From NCBI GenBank assembly GCA_030424975.1, contig JAUHVY010000002.1, positions 496,001 to 560,000 on the forward strand: a DNA stretch of 64,000 nucleotides, written 5' to 3'. Below the pieces are notes generated by a model. The model was not told the origin of the DNA, did no database searches, and saw nothing but the letters and a program-made list of their open reading frames with translations. Below are positions 17,167-26,283 of the stretch, in pieces. The translations under genes were made by a program, and so were the position numbers. How positions within the stretch are numbered: position 1 is the stretch's first letter; each line of letters starts with the position of its first letter. The stretch comes from Alphaproteobacteria bacterium (GTDB taxonomy: Bacteria; Pseudomonadota; Alphaproteobacteria; Micavibrionales; Micavibrionaceae).

Positions 17167-18192
17167 TTACTCCTCCTCATCCGCCGTATCTTCATCCTCT
17201 TCGACATCTTGTGTGAAGCCTTTGGTTTTGATCCAAGAGAAAATGAAACCACCGCTTAATGCGCTTAGCGTAACCGTCAAAGACATTGCAGGCGTAACAT
17301 GGTAATCATGCCAACCAAATTGATTACAGACACCGTTATAAAAGACCTTGAAGCCAATGAAGACCAAGACGAATGAAATTGCATATTTCATCAAATCAAA
17401 ACGGTTTATGATGTTTTCTACGGCAAAAAATAACGCCCGTAATCCCAATACGGCAAAGACGTTACTGGTAAACACGATAAAGGAATCAGTTGTGACGGCC
17501 AACGCGGCCGGAATACTGTCTACGGCGAAAATAACATCACTGATTTCAATGACAACCAAAGCCAAGAACAGAGGCGTAAAGATAAATTTTGATTTGCCTT
17601 TGATGCTTTTTTGTTCGTCTTCGCTCAATGTTTCACGTTTCACCAAGAAGCGATTGCCATGAAAATTCGTGCTGAGGGGAATGTATTTACGCAGGAAAAT
17701 AACAAGTTTCTTTTCTTCGAAATTATCAACCTCATCGTCCTCGTCGAATAACATCATTTTGATGCCTGTATAAACAAGAATTGCGGCAAAGATAAATAAA
17801 ACCCAATCAAATTGGTGAACAATCGCAGCGCCCGCACCGATCATTAAACCACGCAAGATAACAACGCCGATAATCCCCCACACCAAGACACGGTGTTGAT
17901 ATTCACGCGGAATGCAAAATGCACTGAAGATAACCGACATAACGAATAGATTATCAAGCGATAGGCTTTTTTCGATGATGTATGTTGTATAATACAGCAT
18001 GGCGCGGTCTGCGCCGAAATCATGCCAGATCAAAAGGCCGAAAGCCAGACCGGCAACGATGTACCAAGCTGAGAGGATCAAGCTTTTCTTAAAGCCGATG
18101 ACGTTACTCTCACCCTTGTTAAACATTGTTAAATCAATTGCGAGAAGAAGGGGAACAAGGACAAAGAAGATTGTCCAATCCATCATAAGCAT
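17167..18192 (-). CDS. TerC/Alx family integral membrane protein
   Basis: 341-residue protein with about nine hydrophobic helices. The family's acidic membrane motifs are visible: VLLAIDLTMFN near the N terminus, TTYIIEKSLSLDNLFVMSVIF, and VVIEISDVIFAVDSIPAAL with conserved Asp/Glu residues likely to bind metal. Alx/TerC proteins export Mn2+ or act in metal and alkaline stress. An AAGGA site lies seven bases before the ATG. A very acidic C-terminal tail is present. It lies between hslV and hslU on the opposite strand. I looked for a yybP-ykoY manganese riboswitch upstream and did not see one. Confidence 0.92.
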   Translation of the reverse strand: MLMMDWTIFFVLVPLLLAIDLTMFNKGESNVIGFKKSLILSAWYIVAGLAFGLLIWHDFGADRAMLYYTTYIIEKSLSLDNLFVMSVIFSAFCIPREYQHRVLVWGIIGVVILRGLMIGAGAAIVHQFDWVLFIFAAILVYTGIKMMLFDEDDEVDNFEEKKLVIFLRKYIPLSTNFHGNRFLVKRETLSEDEQKSIKGKSKFIFTPLFLALVVIEISDVIFAVDSIPAALAVTTDSFIVFTSNVFAVLGLRALFFAVENIINRFDLMKYAISFVLVFIGFKVFYNGVCNQFGWHDYHVTPAMSLTVTLSALSGGFIFSWIKTKGFTQDVEEDEDTADEEE

Positions 18193-18385
18193 AAAAGTAT
18201 CCTTGTATTACGTCGTTATTGCGGCGTGTACTTTTCTTGTAACACGCGCACCCCTTGATATCTACAAAAATCGGTTGTCCGAAGAGTAATCGTAATTGTG
18301 ATTTTAGAGATTCCCCCTTGCTATTTGGCCGGATAAAATCTATCCCATTATCTATTGGCTGTTTATAACAAAAGTATTTGAGAAT

Positions 18386-19720
18386 ATGTCTAAAGAGCAA
18401 AACACAATTGTATCTTCATTTTCCCCGCGTGAAACGGTAAGCGAACTTGATCGTCATATTATCGGTCAGCAAGATGCTAAGCGCGCTGTTGCTATTGCTT
18501 TGCGTAATCGCTGGCGCAGATCGCAACTTGATCCTGCGCTACAGGAAGAGGTCTATCCGAAGAATATTTTGATGATCGGGCCGACAGGTGTCGGTAAAAC
18601 CGAAATTGCCCGTCGTCTTTCAAAATTGGCACGTGCGCCCTTTGTAAAGGTTGAGGCAACAAAATTCACCGAAGTCGGTTATGTTGGAAAAGACGTGGAA
18701 TCCATTATTCGTGATCTGACCGAGGTTGCCATCCGCATGACACAAGAGGAAATGCGCAAATCAGTCAAGGCACAGGCAGAAGTTTACGCAGAAGAACGTG
18801 TATTGGATGCTTTGGTCGGTGAAAATGCCGGTGATAATACACGCGCCAATTTTCGTAAAAAGCTGCGTGAAGGTGAATTGAATGATCGTGAAATTGAAAT
18901 CAGCATCATTGATAATTCTAATCCTCTTGGCGGTATGATGGATGTACCGGGTATGCCTGGAACATCTATGGGCATGATCAATGTCGGCGATATGTTCGGT
19001 AAGGCATTTGGTGAGCGCCGTAAGAAAAAACGCCTGAGCGTTGAGGCGAGCTATGACATTCTAGTCGCAGAAGAATCTGATAAATTATTGGATGAAGACC
19101 GCGTAATCAGTGATGCGTTGGAATTGGTACAAGAGAACGGAATCGTTTTCATCGATGAGATTGACAAAATTGCAGCACGCCAAGACGTACGCGGCGGTGA
19201 TGTCTCTCGTGAAGGCGTACAGCGTGATTTGCTGCCGTTGATCGAAGGAACGACGGTAACAACCAAACACGGTTTGGTGAAAACCGATCACATGCTTTTT
19301 ATCGCAAGCGGCGCATTCCATTACGCAAAGCCGTCTGATTTATTGGCGGAATTGCAAGGCCGTTTGCCAATTCGAGTCGAGCTTCGTGCCTTGACGGTCG
19401 AGGATTTTAAACTCATTTTGAAAGACACAGAGGCGAGCTTGATCAAACAATACGAAGCGTTGATCGGAACAGAGGGCGTTAATCTTCGCTTTGAGGAAGA
19501 AGCAATTGACGAAATCGCGCGTCTTGCGTTTGAGGTGAATGAACGTGTTGAAAATATAGGTGCACGTCGTTTGCATACGGTGCTTGAAAAACTCTTGGAA
19601 GAAATTTCATTCACGGCATCTGATCGTAAGGGAGAAGAGATTTCGATTACGGCACAATATGTACGTGACCAAGTTGAAGAGCTTGTACAGAGCACAGACC
19701 TAAGCAAGTTTATCTTGTAA
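18386..19720 (+). CDS. hslU: HslU ATPase subunit of the HslUV protease
   Basis: AAA+ unfoldase that feeds substrates to HslV. The 444 residues include the N-terminal [19 protein letters not shown], Walker [10 protein letters not shown], the pore loop in [17 protein letters not shown], the inserted I-domain (about residues 110-240), Walker [12 protein letters not shown] and sensor regions. The C terminus LSKFIL matches the family tail that docks into HslV. It has its own 193-base upstream region shared with the divergent terC gene. Confidence 0.98.
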   Translation: MSKEQNTIVSSFSPRETVSELDRHIIGQQDAKRAVAIALRNRWRRSQLDPALQEEVYPKNILMIGPTGVGKTEIARRLSKLARAPFVKVEATKFTEVGYVGKDVESIIRDLTEVAIRMTQEEMRKSVKAQAEVYAEERVLDALVGENAGDNTRANFRKKLREGELNDREIEISIIDNSNPLGGMMDVPGMPGTSMGMINVGDMFGKAFGERRKKKRLSVEASYDILVAEESDKLLDEDRVISDALELVQENGIVFIDEIDKIAARQDVRGGDVSREGVQRDLLPLIEGTTVTTKHGLVKTDHMLFIASGAFHYAKPSDLLAELQGRLPIRVELRALTVEDFKLILKDTEASLIKQYEALIGTEGVNLRFEEEAIDEIARLAFEVNERVENIGARRLHTVLEKLLEEISFTASDRKGEEISITAQYVRDQVEELVQSTDLSKFIL

Positions 19721-19729
19721 TGATTTGAT

Positions 19730-20818
19730 TTAAGGGCCTGCAGGACCATCTTGCTGCAGGTCTTTATCTTCGAAAAGCCTCAATTGAATGGCTTCCTTTA
19801 CCTGTTTGCAGTTGTAGCTCATCTTCTCTATATGAGCGAGAAGCTTTTCTTGTGCGTCTTCATCTAGGGCAAATGTTTGTGATTCGGCATCTTTAATCAC
19901 CCAATGCAGAATTTTCCATGAATCTTTTTCCTGTGAAACCTCAATACCCGGGCTCGCCAGTATGTATTCCGGTGTCCCGCTTGCGATCTCCCCTTCCAAT
20001 ATTTGATAGGGGTCTGTATGCATGGCTTGCTCGCGATCCGTGAAGATCAGATTGCTGATATAAGGCTTACCTTCATCACTTTTTAAATGGTTGCCTTTCA
20101 TACCCTTACCGCCATGAGTTTCGACTGTTTTGTCCGTCGGTACAAAGCATATTAAACGCGGGAAGCCAATCATGCGTGTTTCGCCATGAGGCGTACCCGA
20201 AAGACCATCTTGCATGTTGTTATAAAGAGATGACATCTTCTGACGATTATCGCCAAGGTAAAAATTGTTGTAGGGCACGACCGCACCGCGGTGTAAAGCG
20301 AAGACAGAATCACCAAGCGTACGCCCCATTTCATGGGTTTTTTTGATGGTTTTTATGGCCTGTTCGGCTGATTTGACAGAGACCGTAACAAAATTTCCTC
20401 GGTTATGCCCTATCCAGTTTTCTAAATTATCGGCGCCTGCCTCGCGCATATTCTCAAATGAAACAGGACGCGATGTCAGATCCAGATTTAAGCTAAGTAA
20501 GACTTTTTTGCCATCCTTTATGGCATCATCAAGCTTTTGTTGCTCACCGTGGTCGAATAAATGATCATGATCGCCAAATCCGTCCGGGCGTACCCAACAT
20601 GCACCGACATGCTCTGTTCTTCCCATGCGAAAATGGCTTTTGCGAAATGTAAGAGGGAGCGCATCGTCTTTAGATATCGCTTCAATGTGCTCAAGCTCCT
20701 CCGGATGAGATGCGGTAATGTGCAGGTCTTTATTTCCAACGTAACGACGTTCGAATTCGCTTGCGCTCATTTCTTTTGAAAAGCCAGATTCTTTATTGAA
20801 AACAACCGCTGTTTTCAT
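19730..20818 (-). CDS. Orphan 362-residue soluble protein
   Basis: Not recognised. The start at ATG 20818 (MKTAVVFNKE) is preferred because AGGGGG lies just upstream; another ATG 15 bases earlier would place that site inside the gene. The sequence contains a His- and Asp-rich patch (DGFGDHDHLFDHGEQQKLDD), a basic-hydrophobic region with MGRTLGDSVFALHRGAVVPYNNFYLGD, and a C-terminal mixed-charge helix. No signal peptide or membrane helix. It ends ten bases from the hslU stop. It may bind a metal, but no catalytic signature is complete enough to name. Confidence 0.7.
   Translation of the reverse strand: MKTAVVFNKESGFSKEMSASEFERRYVGNKDLHITASHPEELEHIEAISKDDALPLTFRKSHFRMGRTEHVGACWVRPDGFGDHDHLFDHGEQQKLDDAIKDGKKVLLSLNLDLTSRPVSFENMREAGADNLENWIGHNRGNFVTVSVKSAEQAIKTIKKTHEMGRTLGDSVFALHRGAVVPYNNFYLGDNRQKMSSLYNNMQDGLSGTPHGETRMIGFPRLICFVPTDKTVETHGGKGMKGNHLKSDEGKPYISNLIFTDREQAMHTDPYQILEGEIASGTPEYILASPGIEVSQEKDSWKILHWVIKDAESQTFALDEDAQEKLLAHIEKMSYNCKQVKEAIQLRLFEDKDLQQDGPAGP
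19737..19766 (+). terminator. Possible terminator after hslU
   Basis: CCTGCAG (19737-19743) pairs with CTGCAGG (19754-19760) and is followed by T-rich TCTTTA on the plus strand. It lies inside the C-terminal codons of the convergent 19730 gene. The stem is sound but the T-run is imperfect. Confidence 0.35.
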
Positions 20819-20926
20819 TTTTGCCCCCTGCAATACTTATGCGTAAGAATTTTTATTTTTTGATTTTTATCTTTATCTTACGGAAACTCTTATACCAAAG
20901 TTTTATTTTTTTGTCACGAAACAAAA

Positions 20927-21538
20927 CTATTCACCGCGCCTGCGTTTTAGCAAGACGTAGAGTGCGCCGTCCCCGCCGTCTTTCTGCTTTGCAGCGTGAT
21001 ATTTTAATACATATTCGGCGCACGGATATTCATTTAACCATTCAGGCGTTTTTTGGCGAAGTATGCCGGGCGTACGATCCAGCAACGATTGATCGTTATA
21101 CATGCGGCCGCCTTTGCCGGTGATAACAAGTACACATCGCCTTCCACTTTGATAGGACGTGCTAATAAAACGGATAAGTGCATCATATGCTTGGTGTTGG
21201 TTCAGCCCATGTAAATCAAGACGTGCATCGATATGCATTTGTCCACGCCGTAATTTGTCATCTGTTCGCCTGTCAATTTGATCAGATTGCTTCTCTGTCT
21301 TTGGCAAGCGGTCCGGTAATGTATTGTTATTGGGATACTCTGCCTTTTCTGTTCGGTCTTTTTTTACCGATTTTTTGTCTGTCTTATGGTTGCTATCTTT
21401 ATCCCAGGACAGATTTTTTTTAATTGGGCGTACGTCTTTTGTTATGAAATGCCATAATTCGTCTTCATTGTCTTTTTCTTTAGAAATTCTGTGGTTTTCT
21501 TTACTTTTATCATCCATAATGGTTGTGTCGAGTGTCAT
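20927..21538 (-). CDS. Smr/MutS2-type domain protein
   Basis: 203 residues. The N-terminal half is charged and probably disordered (many Lys, Asp, Asn). The C-terminal Smr domain begins HIDARLDLHGLNQHQAYDALIRFI and continues with CVLVITGKGG, the two hallmark motifs (LDLHG and GKGG) of Smr endonuclease-like domains that act on RNA or branched DNA. No clear Shine-Dalgarno was found; an ATG 21 bases further in is an alternative start. In alphaproteobacteria, free-standing Smr genes are common housekeeping neighbours. Confidence 0.88.
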   Translation of the reverse strand: MTLDTTIMDDKSKENHRISKEKDNEDELWHFITKDVRPIKKNLSWDKDSNHKTDKKSVKKDRTEKAEYPNNNTLPDRLPKTEKQSDQIDRRTDDKLRRGQMHIDARLDLHGLNQHQAYDALIRFISTSYQSGRRCVLVITGKGGRMYNDQSLLDRTPGILRQKTPEWLNEYPCAEYVLKYHAAKQKDGGDGALYVLLKRRRGE

Positions 21539-21557
21539 TTGATTTGATTGTATAGGG

Positions 21558-22346
21558 ATGATATCTGTAAAATCGAAAAATATAAAAACTTATTTTTTAC
21601 TGATTTTTTTCGGTGTATTTCTGCATTCAAGCGAAGTCTATGCAGGGCGCGATTTTGATACACGTATCGATCCCGAAGAAAAAGCTGTTTTTGCATTCTT
21701 TCGCGCGGCCAACACGGCTGTTGATTATGATTTCTGGATAAAAACAAATAAAAACTTTCTTGCATTTAATGAGCAAGAACAAAGGGAGGTTTATTTCCGT
21801 GAACAAATGCGGCTCGGCTATGGATACGGTAATTATGACCTTGATAAAGACCCTTTGAAATTAAATATTGATATTATTGCACAGTATAAAAAAGGTACAG
21901 ATGAGGAAAGGCCAAGGATAGAATTTAGGTTTTTCGGCCTGAATAATGAGAATATTCCAATATTTAATTATGCCTATGGTGATGGAACGATATCTTTGCT
22001 TATAAAAGATATAGAAAAATTTAAAAGCTTGCCTTTGAGTCCTTCTGAAGAAAAAGCGGTTTTAGAAAAAATTCCGTACACCGATAGTGAATTTGATGCA
22101 CGCCTTGAAGTGGAAGTAAAAGTTACGGAAGCTGATTATGAGAACCCGGTGAAAATCAGAGATGAGTTTCAGTGGTTTATGAAGGGTCAGGTTGCCTATA
22201 TTCGTTGTAATGTTTCATCATATTATTCTTCTGAGAGTACATTAATCTGGGATTATGTTGCTCCATGGTTTGAAGAAGTTTTGGAAGAACGAAACAAACC
22301 GGAAGAATTAAAATATCCGCACCCCTATGATCTTTTCAAAGACTAG
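21558..22346 (+). CDS. Secreted protein of unknown function
   Basis: 262 residues beginning with a good Sec signal peptide (hydrophobic core TYFLLIFFGVFLHSS, cleavage near VYAG). The mature part starts RDFDTRIDPEEKAVFAFFRAA and is acidic, with a long predicted alpha/beta region; no cysteine-rich or catalytic motif is evident. Two cysteines are not present as a pair. It is divergent from the Smr gene with only 19 bases between start codons, so their promoters must overlap or lie inside the genes. Likely periplasmic; function unknown. Confidence 0.75.
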   Translation: MISVKSKNIKTYFLLIFFGVFLHSSEVYAGRDFDTRIDPEEKAVFAFFRAANTAVDYDFWIKTNKNFLAFNEQEQREVYFREQMRLGYGYGNYDLDKDPLKLNIDIIAQYKKGTDEERPRIEFRFFGLNNENIPIFNYAYGDGTISLLIKDIEKFKSLPLSPSEEKAVLEKIPYTDSEFDARLEVEVKVTEADYENPVKIRDEFQWFMKGQVAYIRCNVSSYYSSESTLIWDYVAPWFEEVLEERNKPEELKYPHPYDLFKD

Positions 22347-22431
22347 GAAATAGAGCTCAATCGAGTTTATTTGCATAAAAATTTCTTTTTTGATAAAATC
22401 CCACCATCATAAAACATATGTTGTACAGAAG

Positions 22432-22998
22432 ATGGTGAATGTTTCGCATATCGTTACGCCTTTCGCAAAGCCTCTTGAATCGGAGGCTGTTGAAACGCAT
22501 TTGCGTGATCGTAAGGCCAAATTGAATTTACGCCGTCGTCCACGACAGAATAGCTTACATTCTGAGAATGAAAATGAAGCAGATTTAGCTGATCAAACCA
22601 ATATTCTTTCTGTAAAAGCTTTGATCTTATTTATGGAAGATTTCATAGAAGCACGTTTGAGTGATGATCCGCACTCAGCTATGCCCGTGAAGGCAAATTT
22701 TGCGCCTTGGTTGCGTGTACAACACAGTAATACGAATGAGAGTGCTGTGCTACCAACTGTGAAAGCTGCAAATGCATATAATCACAGTGCGCAAACCATC
22801 AATAATATAAAATCTATTCCCAAATCTGATGTTGTGTCTGATGCTCAGGACAGCTTGCGCACAAGCTATACTTTATTACGTGATTTAAGGGATTTACAAC
22901 TTCTCGGCGTTCAGGTTTTGCGTATCGACAGTAACACTACGTTTTTGAATGCTGTTTTTCGTGCTGTTGAACGTGAAAAATTTAAGCATTTGGATTAA
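22432..22998 (+). CDS. Orphan protein, about 188 residues
   Basis: Start uncertain: ATG at 22432 (MVNVSHIVTPFAKPL) or TTG at 22390 in the same frame. The N-terminal half is basic and polar (DRKAKLNLRRRPRQN), the C-terminal half is helical and ends LRDLQLLGVQVLRIDSNTTFLNAVFRAVEREKFKHLD. No recognised domain. Its stop shares TTAA with the stop of the convergent regulator gene at 22995. Confidence 0.6.
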   Translation: MVNVSHIVTPFAKPLESEAVETHLRDRKAKLNLRRRPRQNSLHSENENEADLADQTNILSVKALILFMEDFIEARLSDDPHSAMPVKANFAPWLRVQHSNTNESAVLPTVKAANAYNHSAQTINNIKSIPKSDVVSDAQDSLRTSYTLLRDLRDLQLLGVQVLRIDSNTTFLNAVFRAVEREKFKHLD

Positions 22999-23522
22999 AC
23001 GCTTTTCTCAATCATGTAGCCGAAATCTGTTGTGATAATATAGAGTGGCTCTGACGGATTTTTTTCAATCTTTTGTCTTAATCTATATATGTGCGTTTCA
23101 AGCGTATGTGTTTCAACGCCCTTCGCATATTCCCAAATATTTGATAATAGCTCTTCACGCTCTACACTTTGCCCTTGGTGATCTTTCAGATAACAAAGTA
23201 TTGCGATCTCCTTTTCAGTGAGGGTGATTAGTGTCTCATTGGGTATGCTGAAAGTAGCGTGCGCTACATTGAGGGTGGCGTTACCAATTTGAATTATAAC
23301 GTCTTTTCGGTCATTCTTTTCTGCAAATGTTATGAAATCTATAATCGCTCCTAAGCGCATGGGGTGCGCAAAGGTTTTGCTGCGGCTACCATATTCAATA
23401 ATGGTTTCGCTAATATTTTGACTGTCATCATAGGTGATTTGTTTTTCCGGCATGGATTTGCCGAAATAATGCATGAGTGCAGTTTTTGTAAGGGCATCAC
23501 ATGTAATGTTTAAATGGCTCAT
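22995..23522 (-). CDS. OmpR/PhoB-type winged-helix regulator with shortened N-terminal domain
   Basis: About 175 residues from ATG 23522 (longer in-frame starts exist at 23561 and TTG 23570). The C-terminal ~90 residues are a transcriptional-regulatory winged helix: LTEKEIAILCYLKDHQGQSVEREELLSNIWEYAKGVETHTLETHIYRLRQKIEKNP, ending with an IITTDFGYMIE wing. The N-terminal ~85 residues are too short for a full receiver domain and lack a clear phospho-acceptor Asp environment, so control is probably not by a standard histidine kinase. It faces the 23598 gene across a 75-base gap and could regulate it. Confidence 0.82.
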   Translation of the reverse strand: MSHLNITCDALTKTALMHYFGKSMPEKQITYDDSQNISETIIEYGSRSKTFAHPMRLGAIIDFITFAEKNDRKDVIIQIGNATLNVAHATFSIPNETLITLTEKEIAILCYLKDHQGQSVEREELLSNIWEYAKGVETHTLETHIYRLRQKIEKNPSEPLYIITTDFGYMIEKSV

Positions 23523-23597
23523 CACGACGGTCTTTGTTGTTCGTTTGGTATCATGGCACATATTTTGCAAAATATAAAACCAAAGGGAGTTTTATTG

Positions 23598-24224
23598 ATG
23601 GAACAGATTAGCACGAATACATCATATGCAATGCAAACAAACGGCCGTAACACGGTTTATACGCGTGTTCATAATGAGCGAATGGGCGGGACGGTTCCAG
23701 CATATTTTAAGGCTGAGAATGTGCAAGACAGTATGACAAATATGGCACTTGGCTTTACGGGTAGCGGCAGTCAAGTTGTTGAAAGTCATGAAGATTTCGG
23801 GTTTGCTGATTTGATTGATATGGTCAATCCGTTACAACATATCCCGTTAGTCAGCCACGCCTATCGCAAGATAACAGGTGATGATATTAAGCCTATAGGG
23901 TCAATTGTCGGTGGAGCTCTATTCGGGGGTGGTATTGGCGCCGCAAGTGGTTTGATTGATGTTGTTGTGACGCAAGAAACAGGGAAAGATATGCTTGGTA
24001 ATGCGTTAAGTATGGCAAAAATTACCGAATCTGAACCACAAAGCGCTGAGCGCTCGTTCGCAGAAAATGATGAGACAACAACCGAAGCCCTGTTATCATT
24101 TGCACCAACGCCCATGGAGGCATCGTTCGAATATGATATGAAATATGAGGTTGCATCGAACGCATATAATCGTGTGCCGGCTGCTAGCGGCAGAACAGCG
24201 GGCTCGATTGCTGTATACGGTTAA
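23598..24224 (+). CDS. Conserved alphaproteobacterial glycine-rich protein
   Basis: 208 residues from ATG 23598, which has AAAGGGAG upstream. The central region FADLIDMVNPLQHIPLVSHAYRKITGDDIKPIGSIVGGALFGGGIGAASGLIDVVVTQETGKDM, given here in overview, combines a short NPLQHIP block with a glycine-zipper-like stretch. I recall this block from unnamed proteins in Rhodospirillales and relatives, where its role is unknown. The flanks are polar and probably disordered. It may associate with membranes through the glycine-rich helix. It is divergent from the winged-helix gene and its stop shares TTAA with yggS. Confidence 0.75.
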   Translation: MEQISTNTSYAMQTNGRNTVYTRVHNERMGGTVPAYFKAENVQDSMTNMALGFTGSGSQVVESHEDFGFADLIDMVNPLQHIPLVSHAYRKITGDDIKPIGSIVGGALFGGGIGAASGLIDVVVTQETGKDMLGNALSMAKITESEPQSAERSFAENDETTTEALLSFAPTPMEASFEYDMKYEVASNAYNRVPAASGRTAGSIAVYG

Positions 24225-24886
24225 TATTCCCTGTTACCAAAAATCGCGCTGCCGACGCGCACATATGTAGCGTTTAACGGGATGGCTTTTTCAAAATCAC
24301 TACTCATTCCCATGCTCAGATCTTTAAGATCATGCTGCGCGGCAAGTTTTTTGAGCATCGCAAAGTGCAAAACAGGCGGATCATCAACAGGGGGTATACA
24401 CATCAGGCCGCGAATATCTAAACCACATTCCTGTACGCAGAATGTTAAAAATGCGGGCAATTCATGCGGTGTAATCCCTGCTTTTTGCGGTTCTTCGCCT
24501 GTATTAACCTGAATAAGACATGGTGTTGATGTGCCGCGCGTCTTCATTTCTTCGCCGAGTTTACGCGCCAATTTTTCGCGATCAACGGTTTCGATCATAT
24601 CAAACAGATCAAGGGCTTCTTTGATTTTGTTTGTTTGCAGCGGGCCTATTAAATGCAGGCGCATATCCGGATAGTTCGGTTTTAATGCTGCCCAATGTTC
24701 TTGTGCTTCTTGTACGCGATTTTCACCGAAGAGACGATGCCCCGCATCCAATGCGGCTTGTAACTTATCCTGTGGTTGGCGTTTGCTGACCGCGACGAGG
24801 TTGACATCATCTGCGTCCCTGCTCCATGCGGTGGCGGCTTTTGCGATCTTTGATCGAATATCTTTTAAATTTTCTGCAATGCTCAT
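24221..24886 (-). CDS. YggS-family PLP homeostasis protein
   Basis: 221 residues from ATG 24886 (MSIAENLKDIRSKI); the upstream in-frame extension is not conserved-looking. It is a single-domain alanine-racemase-fold protein: VNLVAVSKRQP carries the PLP-binding lysine, followed by FGENRVQEAQEHW, LHLIGPLQTNK, PCLIQVNTGEEPQKAG, GLMCIPP and SMGMSSDFEKAI with VRVGSAIFG. YggS/PROSC proteins balance intracellular PLP and amino-acid pools rather than racemise alanine. Convergent overlap of four bases with the 23598 gene. Confidence 0.94.
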   Translation of the reverse strand: MSIAENLKDIRSKIAKAATAWSRDADDVNLVAVSKRQPQDKLQAALDAGHRLFGENRVQEAQEHWAALKPNYPDMRLHLIGPLQTNKIKEALDLFDMIETVDREKLARKLGEEMKTRGTSTPCLIQVNTGEEPQKAGITPHELPAFLTFCVQECGLDIRGLMCIPPVDDPPVLHFAMLKKLAAQHDLKDLSMGMSSDFEKAIPLNATYVRVGSAIFGNREY

Positions 24887-24950
24887 GTTGTGAAAGATAA
24901 GTAAGGAAGGGAACCTTGGCAAGCACAAAGCGTAAAGGGGAAAGCAAAAG

Positions 24951-24975
24951 AAAAGGCGCTGAAATAGCGCCTTTT
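24951..24975 (-). terminator. Intrinsic terminator of the porin gene
   Basis: AAAAGGCGCT (24951-24960) and AGCGCCTTTT (24966-24975) form a perfect 10-bp stem with loop GAAAT. Read on the minus strand, the stem is followed by TTTTCTTTTG, so it ends porin transcription 29 bases after the stop codon. Confidence 0.88.
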
Positions 24976-25003
24976 GCAAATTCTATATAAATCTGACTTC
25001 GAA

Positions 25004-25966
25004 TTAGAAGTTGATTTGTGTACCGATCATAACAGCAGTAGCATCTGTGTCTGTTGTGTCTTCGTCGATGTAAGAAACAGAACCACGTAGTGACATACCA
25101 GGACCGTATTCGTAGTTAACACCACCAGTGTAACGGTCTGTGTCTGTGCTGTTGTCGATGTCTTCGTTCAAGTAAGAGATACCGAACTTGAAAGGACCGT
25201 TTGTGAAGTCAGCACCAACAACGATTGTGTCAGTTTCTGTACCGTTATCATCTTGGTTAACATAAGCAGTACCGATACCGAATGCAGCGATGTCTAGGTC
25301 TAGACCTAGGTTGAATGCATCGAAGTCATCTTCAGATGAAACATAACCCGCACCAGCGATAACGCCAACATTCTGGAATTGACCTTCATAACGACCAGCA
25401 AATTCAAGAACAGAATCTGTTGTACCGTCTAGGTCGATTGAACCAGCAGCATTGTTTGTTGAAGTGTATGACGCACCAACTTGGAAACCGCTGAAGATAG
25501 GTGACAAGTATGTGAACTTGTCAGACTTACCTGCTGTGTTCAAGTCATAGTCTAGAGCTGTATCGAAAGGTGATACATACTGACGGATACCATCGTAGTT
25601 TGAGTCAGCTGAAGGAGCAGCAACCTGCAATAGGTAAGCAGCACCGTCTTCCGCACCAAAGTTTACACGACCCCAGTCACCTGAGAAGTAAATATATGAT
25701 TCGTCAGTAGCAGCTGAGTCTGGACCGTCAACATCAAATTCAAAGTGAACACCAACTGTTAGACCGTTGTCTAGAGTTGTTTCGCCACCGATGTGAAGTT
25801 CTGTGTCACGGATGATGTCAAAAGATGAATCCGCACCGTCTACGTCAGCGTATGCGCCGTAACCTTTAAAGTAACCACCGACTTCTAGGTCGATTTCAGC
25901 GTGAGCAGGAGCAGCAGCAAATGCCAAACCGCTAACAGCAACGCTTGCTAGTAGTAATTTTTTCAT
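25004..25966 (-). CDS. Outer-membrane porin
   Basis: 320 residues with a clear signal peptide (MKKLLLASVAVSGLAFAAAPAHA, cleavage after AHA) followed by IDLEVGGYFKGYGAYADVDG, typical of Gram-negative 16-stranded general porins. The mature chain alternates polar and hydrophobic residues and ends with ATAVMIGTQINF, the C-terminal aromatic residue needed for Bam-dependent insertion. Very acidic and Asp-rich loops. Codon use is more restricted than in neighbours (few synonymous choices, as in groEL), indicating high expression. GGAGGAAA lies four bases before the ATG and a strong terminator follows. Confidence 0.93.
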   Translation of the reverse strand: MKKLLLASVAVSGLAFAAAPAHAEIDLEVGGYFKGYGAYADVDGADSSFDIIRDTELHIGGETTLDNGLTVGVHFEFDVDGPDSAATDESYIYFSGDWGRVNFGAEDGAAYLLQVAAPSADSNYDGIRQYVSPFDTALDYDLNTAGKSDKFTYLSPIFSGFQVGASYTSTNNAAGSIDLDGTTDSVLEFAGRYEGQFQNVGVIAGAGYVSSEDDFDAFNLGLDLDIAAFGIGTAYVNQDDNGTETDTIVVGADFTNGPFKFGISYLNEDIDNSTDTDRYTGGVNYEYGPGMSLRGSVSYIDEDTTDTDATAVMIGTQINF

Positions 25967-26283
25967 TTTAGTTTCCTCCGATCATGTTAATCATGACCAT
26001 TTGTTAAAGTTAATCCGTAATGGATAAAAGTTAAGTAGGTGCCCCTCGTGTGGAGGAACGAGTGCATTACGCCATATAATAAGTATAGGGGTCAATGTGA
26101 TTTTGTGCCTTTTGGGTAACATTTTTCAGGGGCGTTGCATTTTTGCAACAGGCTTTTTTGCAGCCCTGTATATATAAGTCATGATGTTTACCTTGTTGAC
26201 AGGGGGCTTTCAACAGTTAATCGGGGTTGTGGGGGCAGGTGCGGCATGCTAAGGAATGATATTGCAAAATTTTACGAGGAATT
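25967..26283. promoter_or_regulatory. 317-base divergent region between porin and DUF3576 gene
   Basis: No gene seen. On the minus strand TTGACC (26095-26090) and TATACT (26087-26082) are promoter-like but not correctly spaced as a pair; an AT-rich block follows. On the plus strand TTGACA lies at 26196-26201 without a good -10 partner. A hairpin GTTGCA-TTTT-TGCAAC occupies 26134-26149. The region must hold the strong porin promoter, whose exact position I cannot fix. Confidence 0.5.

Noticed and set aside
18193-18385. Manganese (yybP-ykoY) riboswitch upstream of the TerC-family gene
   Set aside because: TerC/Alx genes often have one, but the conserved GGGGAGUAG and GCAGCC segments are not found; only a 6-bp hairpin is seen.
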